DNA of 64,000 bases, from assembly GCA_018857735.1 (NCBI GenBank), contig JABMCL010002401.1:1-64000 (forward strand). Reading direction: 5' to 3'. Below, piece by piece: positions 44,520 through 56,153 of this stretch. Source of the stretch: Alviniconcha marisindica. Taxonomy: Eukaryota; Mollusca; Gastropoda; Provannidae. Every line of letters begins with the position of its first letter. Position 1 is the stretch's first letter. A program made the position numbers and the translations under genes. The notes under the pieces are model-generated. The model did not search any database, was not told where the DNA came from, and saw nothing but the letters and a program-made list of their open reading frames with translations.

Positions 44520-45820
44520 CTATGTCTTGTTTCACTACATGTACTTGGGAGAGCGTGGGGAAAAAATGACCCTGTAATAGTCTAGCACTGGCTGAGGCAA
44601 CTGGTCATGGTATGACATGTAAACAGTCGACTTCCAATCTCCCATGATCTTGATGATCTCCCCCAGGATGTTTTGGCTCAGTGCCCAGCAGGCCCCTACC
44701 TGACGGAAACTGTGCCCTGACAAGTTACCCTCTCCCTGGGTGACTGCTTTCAGCTTCTTGTCAAACAACGCTCCTGACATGGGGAAGGCTGGCACCTTTG
44801 GGGACTGATGGACAGTAGCGCAGAGCGCTTGGCAGACCGCTGACACGGGGCAAAGGGGGTGAGGGTGGAGGACTGGTAGTGTGACCCTGATTTCTCGTTC
44901 CCAGCATTGGATGGTCTTGGACCACTAGACATAGATTATCAATGAACAGTCAGCATTGAGCGCAAAAGAGTCCCTGGTGAAATGCTTGTCCGCATCAAAC
45001 GTTTGTTTTACAAACAGGTTGGCCTTACAAAATAGGCCGAAAAACACAACAAGGCCAAAAAAACAATGTCATCTCTGTCATTGTGCAGAAGCGGAGGTAA
45101 GAGTTCCTGTGGGATGTGTAAGTTCATTTAGTATTGTCTGCAAAGGTTTCCACCCTATAGCGCACTACTTGAGCCTGCAGTGCCGTCTCCAGTTCCTTTG
45201 CTGCACCTGTTGACACAGAAAGTGGTATGAAGGCCACATGTGGGCCGTGATGGGGGTGGGGGATGGACAGCTGTGGTGCCAGTACAACAGTAATCGCACC
45301 AGTCTCTCTGGTTGCCTGGTTTCATGAAGCCGTGAGATTGCATCCAGTATGCCAATCAAACTGCCTGGCACGTGGATTGCTCTCAGTTCAAAGTCAAAGG
45401 TAACAGACTGTGTGCAGCACGTCATTAATGAATGCATTCTTGCTTCTATTCTTATTCAAGATTGCCTTTGTGATGGCACTGTCGGTATGCACCATGACTG
45501 TTCGTCCCGCCCACCTAGCCACCGCAGAGGCTACAGCACAGATTTCTTTATAGTTAATATGCATAGTGGTCACTTTTGGCCAATCCGTGTGGAAGACACT
45601 GTACTGCCAGTCTCCAGCCCAGAAGCAGCCGCTGGCTGTGCAGCAAGTGTCACTTAGCACATGCACATCATACCTGTCAGTATAATACTGGCTACCGTTA
45701 AAAGTGCTTAAAAATGTTAGCCACCATGCCAAGTCCTTGCGAAATTCAATTTTGTTTTGTGTTTTGCCTTCCTCAAAGGCTTGATGCTGTCTAAGATGAG
45801 CCAGAGAAAGAACTTCTGAG
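44520..45820 (-). pseudogene. DIRS/Ngaro-type retrotransposon: RNase H and tyrosine recombinase relic
   Basis: On the minus strand, first RNase H (about 45820-45170): FRKDLAWWLTFLSTFNGS, TDWPKVTTMHINYKEICAV, VMVHTDSAITKAILNK, then IHVPGSLIGILDAISRLHE after a frameshift. Then a tyrosine recombinase: FADNTK.TYTSHRNSYLRFC (about 45160-45100), FKANLFVKQTFDADKHF, WSKTIQCWERE and the catalytic part GHSFRQVGACWAL (HxxR) with GDWKSTVYMSY (Tyr), ending near 44520. RNase H followed by a YR is specific to DIRS-like elements, which integrate through a recombinase rather than a DDE integrase. The RT domain and part of the recombinase middle are missing; several frame breaks. Confidence 0.85.
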
Positions 45821-45960
45821 ATAATAATAATAATGAATACTTAGAGCGCCTACAAATTTATACATATTGTCAAAATTTAATGCATACAACATGAATGCAC
45901 ACACACGCACGCACACACACAAACAGGACACAGCAAGCAGAGCAGAAAAACTCGTCACAC
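45820..45960 (-). mobile_element. LINE/SINE 3' end with (ATT)n tail
   Basis: Minus strand 'aaatttgtaggcgctctaag' with 'tattcattattattatt'; the same end in plus orientation is at 55185-55266 ('gtaggtgctttacaaatttt', 'cattattatta'). A (CA)n follows. No coding part. Confidence 0.5.
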
Positions 45961-47650
45961 GCATTCCGCTTACTTTCACCGCCACTTTTTGTGCATTTCT
46001 TGTTAGAATTTTCATCAGAACAGCTACAAAAAGGCCGATCCTGCTTCTGTGCGCTTCTATCGAGCAGGCCACAGTTGACAAACACTAATTAACACTGGTA
46101 TTCAACAAAAACTGCTAATTTGGACGAGAGCTCAAAATTTTGTGTCTTGCCTGGTGCACTGACAACAGTTCACCCCCGAGAGAGAGAGAGAGACAGAGAG
46201 AGAGACAGAGATGCACAAAAGTCAAACTAAGGAGGCAAAGCTGAGTTTCATACTATGTACAATCCATACAAGGTGACTTTGGGGGTTGGTGTGATTATAA
46301 TTTGCTTCTGTATCTTAATTTTTATGCTTCTACACTGGCAGCCTTTCTATGTATATACTTTAAAAGGTACTTGAGCAATTTGGTGTTGCATGTCTTGTAG
46401 AAACCTTTGTAGAAAATTCATATGATTTAACAAGACATTTTACAGGGTATGATAAATATGTTTCCCCAGCTGTTAAATTATCTCACCACGGCAGACATTC
46501 AGGAGGTGTGTTGCTCCTAGTGAGGAAATGCTTTTCAAAACTGATTGAACGAGTTGACATCATGTATGATCAAATGATTGTGATTAAGTTTGCCAAAACT
46601 CTTTTTCACACAACGCATGACGTTCTGCTAATTTGTGTTTATGTACCCCCACAGCCGAATGTAATTGCCACATAGATCTGATAGACAAATGTGTTCTCGA
46701 TCTCTTTGAGAAATATGGTGATTTTCACTTAATTCTGTGTGGCAACATAAACGTGTGGACATCTAACTTCCAAGTCAATTTGGAAGACAATGACTCTTAC
46801 TTGCCATTCACAGACCCTCTCAGCCCCAACTCTTTGATGTGTCAAAGCAGAGCCTCTCAGAATGTTGTGGTAAATGACTGGCAGAATGCGTGTTTTGATT
46901 TATTCATTCACAATGGAGAATGTCAAGGCGATGAGGAAGGGAAATTCATGTATATATCAAGCCATGGCAGTGTGATAGACTATTGCATCACATCAGCAGA
47001 TTTTGTGAAACATGTTAAAAGACTGTGTTCAGAACAGAGTGGAGTCACCGCACATGCCGGTGGAAGTGTCGATAGCGTGTAGCTTCAGAGCTGAACATGA
47101 GGAAACCAAAGACATTGTGTCAGTTCAGAAGTATGTGTGGCAAAATGAGAAAGCAGAAGCCTTTTTACAGCATATTGAATCGGACGGCCTTGTTGCAAGA
47201 TTCAAAGAGGCGTGTGATCTCATTGACACAGATATTAACACTGCTTTGAAAATTACTACGGACAGTATCCTAGAAGCAGTCTCTTGTATCCGAAAGACTG
47301 TAAAAATCAAAAGAATGCAGGGTAGTCAGTGGTATGATAGGGGGTGAGCTGAGAAAAAGAAAGCTGCTAGAAGGGCTCTGAGACGATAAAGAAAAACTAA
47401 CAAGGACGACGATAAGCAAACGTATTTCGAACAGAGAAAGGAGTATAAAGTATTACTGCAATCAAAACAAAAGCAGTTCAAACAAGATTGATTAAACAAG
47501 CTCGAAAACAGTATGAAAGATTCACTCGATTTTTGGGGAGAGATCGGAAAATGTAGGCGTGCAAAGACTATACATGGCAACATTTCTGTGGAAAGCTGGT
47601 GCAGTCATTTTTTTTAACTTCTAAATTCAGACATACATGACAATCACTCA

Positions 47651-48703
47651 GTGGATCCCCCAACAGATGACGTAAACACGGTACATGATGAGTTGTTGGA
47701 TTCTGAAATCACCGAAGATGAAGTTAGAAAAGCCATTCAGAGACTCAAAAGTGGAAAAGCTGCTGGTGCTGATCAAGTCATAAATGAATTTCTTAAGTCA
47801 ACAGAACGTGTAATCTTACCATTTTCAGTTAAACTGTGTAATGCCATTTTTAACCAGGGCATCATTCCAGAGGAATGGACCAAGTCCATGATCATTCCAC
47901 TACACAAAAAAGGAGACTGTGATAACCCCGATAATTATCGAGGAATCTCTTTGTTGAGCTCACTCAGCAAGGTCTTTTCCTCCATCCTAAATGCTAGTGT
48001 TACCGAGTGGGCAGAAAAAAACACTGTATTCACAGAAGCTCAAGCAGGCTTCAGGAAAGGATATTTGACAACAGACCACATATTTACTCTGCACGCTATT
48101 ATAGAGAAACAATTTTCACGAAATGCAAAACTTTATGTGGCTTTTGTGGATTTTTATAAAGCGTTCGATACGGTAAGCCATACTATGATGTGGTTAGTCC
48201 TCTCGAGAACTGGAATCCAAGGGAAGATGCTGACTATGCTTCGGGGTATGTATGCTAGTATCAAAGCATGTGTCAGGTGCAGTGGGAGTGAACTTTCGGA
48301 CTACTTTGAATGTCTCCAGGGCCTGAAGCAAGGCTGCTTGTGCAGCCCGATTTTGTTCACTTATTTTATAAATGAGCTAGCAAATGACATCACCAGAGGT
48401 GGAATTCATGGAATACAGCTTATGCCAAATCAGATTGAATTGTTTCTGATGCTGTTTGCAGACGATCTTGCTCTGTTATCGTCAACAGTCAGGGGGCTAC
48501 AGAATCAGCTGAACTTGCTGTATGAGTCTTCACGAAGACTTGGTCTGAAGGTCAATACAGACAGGACCAAAATAATGGTGTTTCGCAAAGGAGGCCATCT
48601 ATCCCCAAGAGAAAACTGGTATTTGGGAGAACAAACAATTGAGATAGTTGGCAAATATAAATACCTTGGTTTCAACTTTTCGACATGTTTAGTTATAACA
48701 TAG
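47651..48703 (+). pseudogene. LINE reverse transcriptase domain, long open frame
   Basis: 350 codons without a stop. Motifs in order: AIQRLKSGKAAGADQVINEF, IIPLHKKGDCDNPDNYRGIS, EAQAGFRKGYLTTDH, VAFVDFYKAFDTVSH (first catalytic Asp), LQGLKQGCLCSPILF and LMLFADDLALLS (catalytic FADD at 48455-48466), then LGLKVNTDRTKIMVF and YKYLGFNFS. All catalytic Asp residues are kept. No proper start codon; the frame is part of the larger ORF2. A frameshift at about 48690 leads into the next segment. Confidence 0.9.
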
Positions 48704-49651
48704 GTACAGAGGATTTTGTTTCTTGGGCAAAGAAGGGTACGATAGAAATTTTAAAAGCTCTACGAACTTATGGATGCTACTCATGTTTAGTCTTTTTCAA
48801 ATTGTTTGATGCCCAGATAGTACCATCTCTATTGTACGCTGCTGAAATCTGGGGCCATAGAGAAAATAAACTGAGAAGGTGCATCTGTATGCTTGCAAAC
48901 TGTTCATTAATGTTCCGACAGTGACCCCAAATGACATGATATATGGTGAGCTGGCAGGTACCCACTGTACATCGAAGCAGCTGCAAAATGTATTCAGTAC
49001 TGGTTTCGTGTGCTAAAGCAGCCTGCTTCACGGTACTCAAAGATGGCCTACCAATCGCTGTTAACTTTACATGAGAAGGGGCATGAAAACTGGGTAACCT
49101 ACGTCAAGTCTTTACTGTGCAAATGTGATTATGGCTTTGTGTGGTTGTTTGGGGGTGTCAGTGATGAGAAACTTTTCCTGAGAGACTTCAAAGAATGCTT
49201 GAGGCAAAACTTCACCCAGGACTGGTTTTCTCACCTTTCACAGAGTACATGCTTTGAAATGTATCATTGCTTTAAAAGTGTGATTGGCAGAGAAGAGTAC
49301 TTGGACCTAATCAAAGTGAATATCTACAGGACTGCACTTGCCCGTTTTAGACTTGGGAAGTCCCCGTTCAACGCGCACAGGCTTCGTTACTCACTTTTAG
49401 AGGCAAATCGTGCGTGCCCATTTTGCCCTGATAAAGCTGAAGACGAAGTGCACATTTTCTTTGACTGCTTCATGTATGGAAACATCAGAAATGTGTACAT
49501 AAACAAAGCTCAAAACATTTCACTTGAGGACCAGGTGCTCAGTGTGTTAAAATGTACTGATGAGAGCAGTTTGGTTGCCCTTGGAAAGTACTTGTTTCTA
49601 GCAGTGCAAATGCGTAAAAAACGACTCGAAAGTGGTGCATATCCATTGTAG
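48685..49651 (+). pseudogene. LINE ORF2 C-terminal region
   Basis: Two frames: 48685-48924 (DAQIVPSLLYAAEIWGH, the post-RT block) and 49010-49651 (PASRYSKMAYQSLLTLH, RTALARFRLGKSPFNAHRL, then CPFCPDKAEDEVHIFFDC). The last is a Cys/His cluster (C-x2-C-x8-H-x4-C) common at LINE C-termini. The second frame is intact to the stop, so only one shift separates it from the rest. Confidence 0.85.
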
Positions 49652-50037
49652 TGCGTTTCTTGTGTTTCAAAAGATGTTGGCTAAAACTGTGCATTCCCCA
49701 TCTAGAATTGCCAATACAGTCAGTGTGATAGCTGCTGAAGATGACTGACCACTCTTCATGCTGTATATCCACGCCTGTGCTATGTGGATATAAGTTTGTA
49801 ATCTTTTCATGCAGTAAATTGCCTGCCCGACAAGAAATACTCTTTTGATTACGTTTAATTTGACAACTCCTTTTTATATTTAGTGTCCTTTTGATCCAGT
49901 ATTTTTTGATTCATGACTTTGGTTTTGCTAAATGCGTAATACGCCTGAATGTATTATTAACTTAATCATGTTCCTCATCGTTCACCCACAATATTGTTAT
50001 GGTCAATCCATTGATTATACAATAAACCATCCATCCA

Positions 50038-50040
<3 letters not shown>

Positions 50041-50077
<37 letters not shown>

Positions 50078-50100
50078 TCTGTCTGTCTCTCTCTCTCTCG
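50041..50100. repeat. (CT)n microsatellite at the LINE 3' tail
   Basis: CT run directly following the (ATCC)n tail. Confidence 0.9.
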
Positions 50101-50259
50101 CTGTCTTTAAGTCTTTTTGCCTCTTCTTGAGTTTCACTTGAAAATCATCTCTTAAAACAAGACTAGGCCTTTACTTTTGTTGTTGTTGACATTTTGGCTA
50201 TACCATTATATTCTGCATAGATTGTGTGTGTGTGTGTGAGTGTGTAGTTAGTTTCTTTT

Positions 50260-51616
50260 TTGTTTTGTTCTGTCCAAAGCCTCTACGTGAACTGTCCTTA
50301 GCCTCTCGCCGTCTAAAACTTTCTTTAAACTATGTTCTTAAACTGAAATCTTTGCCAGAAAACCCAGCCTACAGTTGCATTTTTGAACCCCAGAATGTCA
50401 AATTATTTCAAGAATTGGTGTTGTCTTGTGCTTTGGAAAATTCCACCTCTCAGCATCCATATTCTTCCACACCTGGAAAAATCTGAAATTAATCTAAACC
50501 TATTGATGATGCTTCCTCTGTGGACATCGCTCCTTTGACACTTTCTGTTCCTACAGTTCGCTTTGATTTAACCAAATTTAAAAAAGATACAACCAACCTG
50601 AAAACATACAAACAGTTTTATTTGCAACTTATTTCAAAATATCCTTCATCGGAAAAAAAATCACGGATGGTTCTAAAATGGAGGCAAGAGTCACTGCGGC
50701 AGCTGTCTCCACAAAATGTTCCAGGAAACCTTTGACAGACAACAGCTCCATTTACACTGCAGAATTAGGAGCTATTCTTTTGGCTCTAAAACATGTGTAT
50801 TCTAAAGGATTAAAAAAAAAAATACTGACTCACTTTCATCACCAAAGGCTATATTTAATCTATAAATATGAACACCCTGTCTTGGTACTGATTCTAGAAC
50901 TATATGTGGATTTGACCAAAGATGGGAAGGAGGTTGTCTTTACCCCTGGCCATGTGGGCATTAGGGGTAATTAGGCTGCAGATTTTGCAGCTAAAGATGC
51001 CCTTGTTGGTGACACCTTGGTTGAGCTCATTCCATTATCAGACTTAAAATCACATGCAAATATATATTAGAATTGTGGCAGTCTGAGTGGGATGAGCTCC
51101 TGGGAAATAAATTACATAAAATATTCCCAGTTTGAAAACAGTGTGTTGTTTGTCCTTGGATAAACAAAAGAAGAAACTGTGATAGCCTGATTGCACATTG
51201 GCCATTTTTTTAATTACTCATTCCTTTTTATTGAAGGGTGAGGAGCTGCCAATGTGTATCGGATGTGATGAACTATTAACTATTGAACATATTTTACTTA
51301 CTTGTTCACATCTTATTGAAATAAGAGAAAGCTGTAAGCTCAGTCACTGCATGTGTTATTCCAGGAGATTTCACATGAGAAGATTTTTAACTTTATGAAA
51401 GAAATCAATATTTTTGGAAAAATTTAAACTTGAGATCACTTTGAGTTATGTTTGTGTCTTACTTCCCTTTTAAGTATGGTTTTAAAATTGTACATATACC
51501 AGTTTTAACATGTATACACTTTTAAAAAGTAATATATATATATGACAAAATGTGTATCGCCCTGATATAACCACACTGGTTGACTGGGCGAAAAACACCA
51601 GTTTACTTACTTACTT
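50260..51616 (+). pseudogene. I-like LINE 3' part with RNase H and (TTAC)n tail
   Basis: Plus-strand relic: SRRLKLSLNYVLKLKSLPEN (50300-50360), DGSKMEARVTAAAVSTK-like start of an RNase H domain (50665-50720), IYTAELGAILLALKHVYSKG (50750-50810), VVFTPGHVGIRGN and AADFAAKDALVGDTLVELIP (50930-51030), LHIGH...THSFLLKGEELPMCIGC (51195-51260) with a Cys/His cluster, and FNFMKEINIFGKI. RNase H after the RT plus this C-terminus is typical of I-clade LINEs. The 3' UTR ends 'gggcgaaaaacaccag' and 'tttacttacttac' (51585-51615). Many frame breaks; RT absent. Confidence 0.8.
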
Positions 51617-51890
51617 TTTGCAAGGACAGATTGTAAAACTAGGCATCTGCCTAAAATCTTTATCCTTGAGTATTAAAGATCAATCAGTCACGTTAAGTGG
51701 TTCTTTATTCCATTTACAGGAAAATGTGGGTGCCACACAGGAATAACAAACAAAAAATGTAATCTTATAAAAGATTCACAATTTAGAGTATGCAACAATA
51801 GACAAGATTAATACCAGAAGCATTGTTATTATATATATATATATATTATACACTGTAATATAAAAAGCATCACAGTTCACACACATTAAT
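51617..51890. other. No feature except a 10-bp SINE target duplication
   Basis: Contains a short (TA)n at about 51830-51850 and ACACATTAAT (51881-51890), the left target-site duplication of the following SINE. Confidence 0.7.
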
Positions 51891-52183
51891 CGTGAGCCGG
51901 TTTGGCCTAGCGGTAAGGCGTTAGGCTGGTAAGCAGAAGGACCTCGGTTCAATACCGCTTTGGCCCTCCTTTCTCTTCAAAAGTTGTGACTTTGTCCCTC
52001 ACAATTATGAAACATTAAAATGGCTCTCATTGCTGCCCACCTTAATGCAGGAGTCATTCTGGTGGTGACAGTGTAGCAATCTCCCTCTTCCCCCACCTCC
52101 ATACCCCCTCCCCCTCTTCTTCCCATCCCTAATAAGCCTTATGGTTTCTGTGGACGTTAAGCACCATGTTTACTTACTTACTT
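51891..52183 (+). mobile_element. tRNA-derived SINE with 10-bp target duplication
   Basis: The tRNA-like head has an A box TGGCCTAGCGG (51903-51913) and a B box GGTTCAATACC (51946-51956), the internal RNA polymerase III promoter. The body follows, then a tail domain 'catccctaataagcctta', 'ggtttctgtggacgttaagc' and (TTAC)n. Flanked by ACACATTAAT on both sides (51881-51890, 52184-52193). The head does not fold into a full cloverleaf with paired acceptor ends, so it is not a tRNA gene. Confidence 0.9.
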
Positions 52184-52659
52184 ACACATTAATATGATTG
52201 ATGATTATAATGTATCATATATATGACAAAGTGCCAAAAGGTGTGCAAGGAAAGTGGACAGAAGTGGTTGAGAAAAAAGAGTAACTAATGTGAGAATGAG
52301 ATATGCATTTTTTGGAAGGACATATAGTAAGTCAGCTTTGTGTGAAAGAACAAGACAATGATGTCAGTAGTCTCTGAGCAAAATTTGTTTCTAAGTGTTT
52401 GAGACAGTATGACGGACATCAGCTATTTGTGTTTGCAGTCATTCAGTGACCATGGTGCTGAAAATTGTACAGTACATGAATGCTGTGATCTCCATGTAAT
52501 CAAAATATGATCTTTGCAATGACCTGTGCATGGCAGAGGTCATATGTTGCATTTGTCATCATGTCATTGTTTTTAAAATCATAACTTTTCCCACTTTCGG
52601 TAACGCAGGATGTCAACAGAGAACAAAATACAAACAAGGAGAATGTTTTTAGATCGAAA

Positions 52660-53300
52660 TATTTATGTCCATGCCTTTGTCTTTTCCATCAAGCCAAAAG
52701 CAAAGTATGATGGACATCAACATTATAACACATTTTCCTTTTCGAGGAAACAAAAAACAAACACAAATAGGTGATGTCCAACATACTGTCTCAAACACAT
52801 TCTTTTTATACTTTTGCTCAGAAACTATTAAAATTATTGTCTTGTTCTTTGCACAAAGATGACTTACTATATGTCCTTCCAAAAAATGCATATCACATTC
52901 TCACATTAGTTACTCCTTTTTTTCCCAACCCCTTCCGTTTGCTGAACTACACTGTAGATCACTTGATTTTGAATGAAAATATTTGATGTCCATAACTTCT
53001 TTTTCTTTACATCAAGCAAGAAGTAACATGATGGATGTCAGTATTACCAAACATTTTCCTTCTGAGGGAAACCAAAACCAAAATAAAATCAGAACTGCTT
53101 TGCAGATCATTTCTATGATCAATTTAGGTGCATATTCAGTGATTTTAGACTACAACAAGTCCATGCCTTTTCTGTTTTACATGAAGCAAGAACAAAAATA
53201 TGATGGATGTCATTGTTACATTTTCCTCTGATGGGAGACAAAAACCAAAATAAAAGAAGAACTACCCTGCAGATCATTTCCAGAATTAATGTTGGTAGCA
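52660..53300. repeat. ~160 bp tandem units
   Basis: Units at about 52665-52760, 52985-53135 and 53150-53300 share 'tgatggatgtca', 'acattttcctt.tga.gg', 'aaccaaaataaaa' and 'tgcagatcattt'. Confidence 0.7.
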
Positions 53301-53722
53301 CTTTACATATTTAGTGATTTTAGATTGCATTATGTCCACGCCAAGGCAAAAAAATATGGTCCACAGCTTTCTTGGACTTTCTTGTCATCTGTAAGCCCTC
53401 TACTGTTGTCTTTTGCTTTGGCAAATGCAGACACGTGGAGAGTGTGCCTTTGTCATTGTGCCTGAAAACAAGCAAATGACATCAGTATAAAATTGTACCC
53501 TGGAAACAATTTCAATAAAAAAGAAAAGCAACAGAAAAAGAAAAAAAAGAGCTTCATTTTCAAGAAACAGTAAGGCCCACTGTCAAAAGTGTCTGCAGGT
53601 CATGAGATGGATGGACATAAATACATGGACTTTGGAGCCAACCTGCCCTTGGATACTTTAGTGCATATCTAATACTTCAGTCTTCCACTCTTTGTCATGA
53701 AAGTAGGGCAAAAAGTCAAAAT

Positions 53723-53746
53723 GCCCCCCCCCCCCCCCTCCCCCCT
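53723..53746. repeat. Poly(C) run
   Basis: C-rich homopolymer with one T interruption. Confidence 0.85.
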
Positions 53747-54330
53747 TTTGCAGATACACTCCCCACCGTGTTGGCATCAGTTGCTGTAAACCATTAGCTA
53801 CAAGAAACCAGGATTTAAAAATGAAATGCAGTATTTTGATCACTTTATGTTATTTTAGCTAATCCACATTTCCCATGTAACAGTGATGTAAATACTAAAA
53901 ACAATGTCCTTCACAGTACTAACTGGCATCCTAATTCACTAGGACCTAAATTATTTGCCTTCATTGAGAATGGAGACATTGTTCAAACGTTGAGAATGGA
54001 GACATTGTTCAAACTTTGCCAATGTTAAATCAATCAGTTCAGACATGGCATTAGCAAGCTTTTAAACTGTGGTGTTCAGCAGTCACAATTATGCATGTCA
54101 GTTTTACAAAGTATTGGTGTATGAGAATGAGTGCCATGCACATTCATTCCACATGAGCACAACAAACTTCCAACCCCAAGACTTGAATGAAACTGCCGCT
54201 AATGCATTCAAAGTACATTGCTTGCAAAAGAATTTATGAAGCAAGGACTGATTCAGATCAACAAAACTGAATGAAAAATGATGGCAAACATCATTTGATG
54301 ACAGACATCAGCATTACAAAAAGTATTACC

Positions 54331-54750
54331 AGCGGGAACAGCTCAGTGGTTACAGCACCAAACTTGTGATCAAAAGGTTGCATGTTCGAATCCCTGCAGG
54401 AGTGGCAGAAAATATTTCTTCTCCAGGGTCAACTTTCTGTGCTGACTCTTATTTCGGTATCCATTCCACCCCCACATTGCTGGAGTAGCACTTAAAAGAC
54501 CCTGGTCATTGTAGCACATAAAAGACCCCGGTCATTCTGCCAAAAGTGCAGGTGGCAGGTTACAGCTAAATACACACTCACCTTACATATGTGGTTTTGC
54601 ATGAAGTGTCATGGTGCATGGTTGTATGGTGTACACAGAACGTGCAGAGATGGCAGCAGTTTCATGTGGCACCAGCCATGCCGGCGCTGTAAGTACACCA
54701 ATTCAATGGATATTCAAAAACGTGCTATAAAAAGCTATTCACTCATGTAG
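54331..54750 (+). mobile_element. tRNA-derived SINE, second type
   Basis: The head 'agcgggaacagctcagtggt' carries an A-box-like segment and 'tgttcgaatcc' (54383-54393) is a canonical B box. The body has a tandem 'aaaagaccc.ggtcatt' pair (54496-54537). The 3' limit near 54750 is uncertain and no target duplication was confirmed. Unlike the 51891 SINE in its tail. Confidence 0.65.
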
Positions 54751-55184
54751 AATCACATGCGAGCGCAGTACATCTGCTCGAGAGCAGAGAAAAGTGTTAC
54801 ATAAAAACAACCAACAACAACCCTTGTACTGAAACAAAAGTCACAGTGTTGATCCCACAGGAAAATGAAGTGTGCAGGAAATGCTACATACATAACCCAT
54901 GTTGGCGTGTGTGGAATGAAAATGATTAATTTTTTCTGCTGGGTGGTTTTGTTTGGCATTATAACGCACATCAATATTGGAATGCAGCACAAAATCCTTT
55001 GTAGAAAGTCAGATATTATTACATTGTCCTTCACCCCTGTCAGTTTGTACAGTGTGTGTGTGTGTGTGCGCGTGCACATTGTGTGTGTGTGTGTGTGCAT
55101 TTTTTGCATAGTTATGCTTGAACCCTTGTCTACATTATGTGTTAGCTTTTTATTTTTTATTGCTGATAAAATTTTCCTTCTCGA

Positions 55185-55266
55185 TGTACATTATATGTGT
55201 TATACTATGTTTGTTCAGCGTTTTGAGCTGTAGGTGCTTTACAAATTTTCATTATTATTATTATTA
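55185..55266 (+). mobile_element. LINE/SINE 3' end with (ATT)n tail
   Basis: 'gttttgagctgtaggtgctt', 'tacaaattttcattatta' and (ATT)n, matching the reverse-oriented end at 45820-45960. Confidence 0.5.
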
Positions 55267-56153
55267 AATGTATTTTTGGTGGTAAAAATCAGTATTATTC
55301 CCACAGTGCAGCACTCACGCTGAGGGAATGGTGTCAGTTTCCGGGCTGTTCAAAGCTTTGCAGATGATTTTTGGCAACTGACACTTTTGGTCAAAAAATC
55401 ACAAAATGACTGATGTCTGTCATCATGATTTGTCAGAAATTATTATGAACACAAATATTTGAGTGTTCATTTTTACTGCATTATGTAAAGGGATGCTTCT
55501 TTGATGTTCTTCATGAAGCTGAACTTGTTTGTTTGTTGTACAATTGCATTTCACTGAACGAAGTCACTTGCTGTCACATAGTACATTTTCAGGAGCCTAA
55601 TTTCGTGCTTAAATCACCTTCTCATGCAAATAACTACATATTCGCTTTAATATGAATGTTTATGTTGTCTGTACTGACTTTTGGACTATCACCAACACAA
55701 GATAATTGGATCATATTTTATTAACCATTAAACTATTCACCCACAATTTGCGCACCTTTTGGCAACTTGTCATATAATCAGCCATTCTCTCTGGGTAGAT
55801 GAATTTTGACTGCACAGCAGAAGTTACATTAGGGAGTGTTTTGTCTGCACTGGGTTGGGTGGTGTGTGTGTTTTTTATGCTGGTGCTATATAGAATTATG
55901 TACCACTGTCACATGGGTGTCAAAATTGAAAGTTGACTCATCTGTAGAACCTTAGTCTAACACAAAAACTCACACTACCAGCCTTTCTGGCACAGAAATA
56001 ACATCAGTCCATCATCTTCTTCACTGCTTTTGATGCTTCTGTGATGCAAGAATAACACTGTGACACTGGTGATCAGATTATGTACATCAGCTTCTGATAG
56101 AAGGCAAGTCAACCAATGATGGTGGCCTGTATTCATTTCCACTGTAATTCCAG

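Larger units (their letters stand above)
46375..50043 (+). mobile_element. LINE retrotransposon with endonuclease and RT, 5'-truncated
   Basis: A long plus-strand non-LTR element. An endonuclease (EEP type) runs from about 46375 to 47080 in broken frames (LSHHGRHSGGVLLLVRK, HLILCGNINVWTSNF, GKFMYISSHGSVIDYCITS, the SxxDY end of APE domains). A basic linker follows with stops at 47345, 47387 and 47489, then a 350-codon RT frame (47651-48703), a C-terminal part in two frames, and stop at 49649-49651. The 3' UTR ends with AATAAA, ccatccatccatccat (50023-50043) and then (CT)n, the kind of short tandem tail LINEs leave. The clade is not resolved. It lies in RUBCN intron 2, same strand. Confidence 0.85.
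52224..55772. mobile_element. 3.55 kb TIR element (family 'TGAC..GCCAAAAGGTG'), copy 2
   Basis: Left end TGACAAAGTGCCAAAAGGTG (52224), right end read inward TGACAAGTTGCCAAAAGGTG (55772), flanked by TATA on both sides (52220-52223, 55773-55776). The first ~110 bp and last ~60 bp resemble those of 32718-37278. The interior holds an inverted duplication of the left arm (52250-52435 versus 52760-52945), ~160 bp tandem units, a SINE (54331-54750) and a LINE 3' end. No coding sequence recognised. Confidence 0.75.

Noticed and set aside
51891..51965. A possible tRNA gene with A and B boxes
   Set aside because: The ends do not form an acceptor stem, and the segment continues into a SINE body and tail within one target-site duplication.
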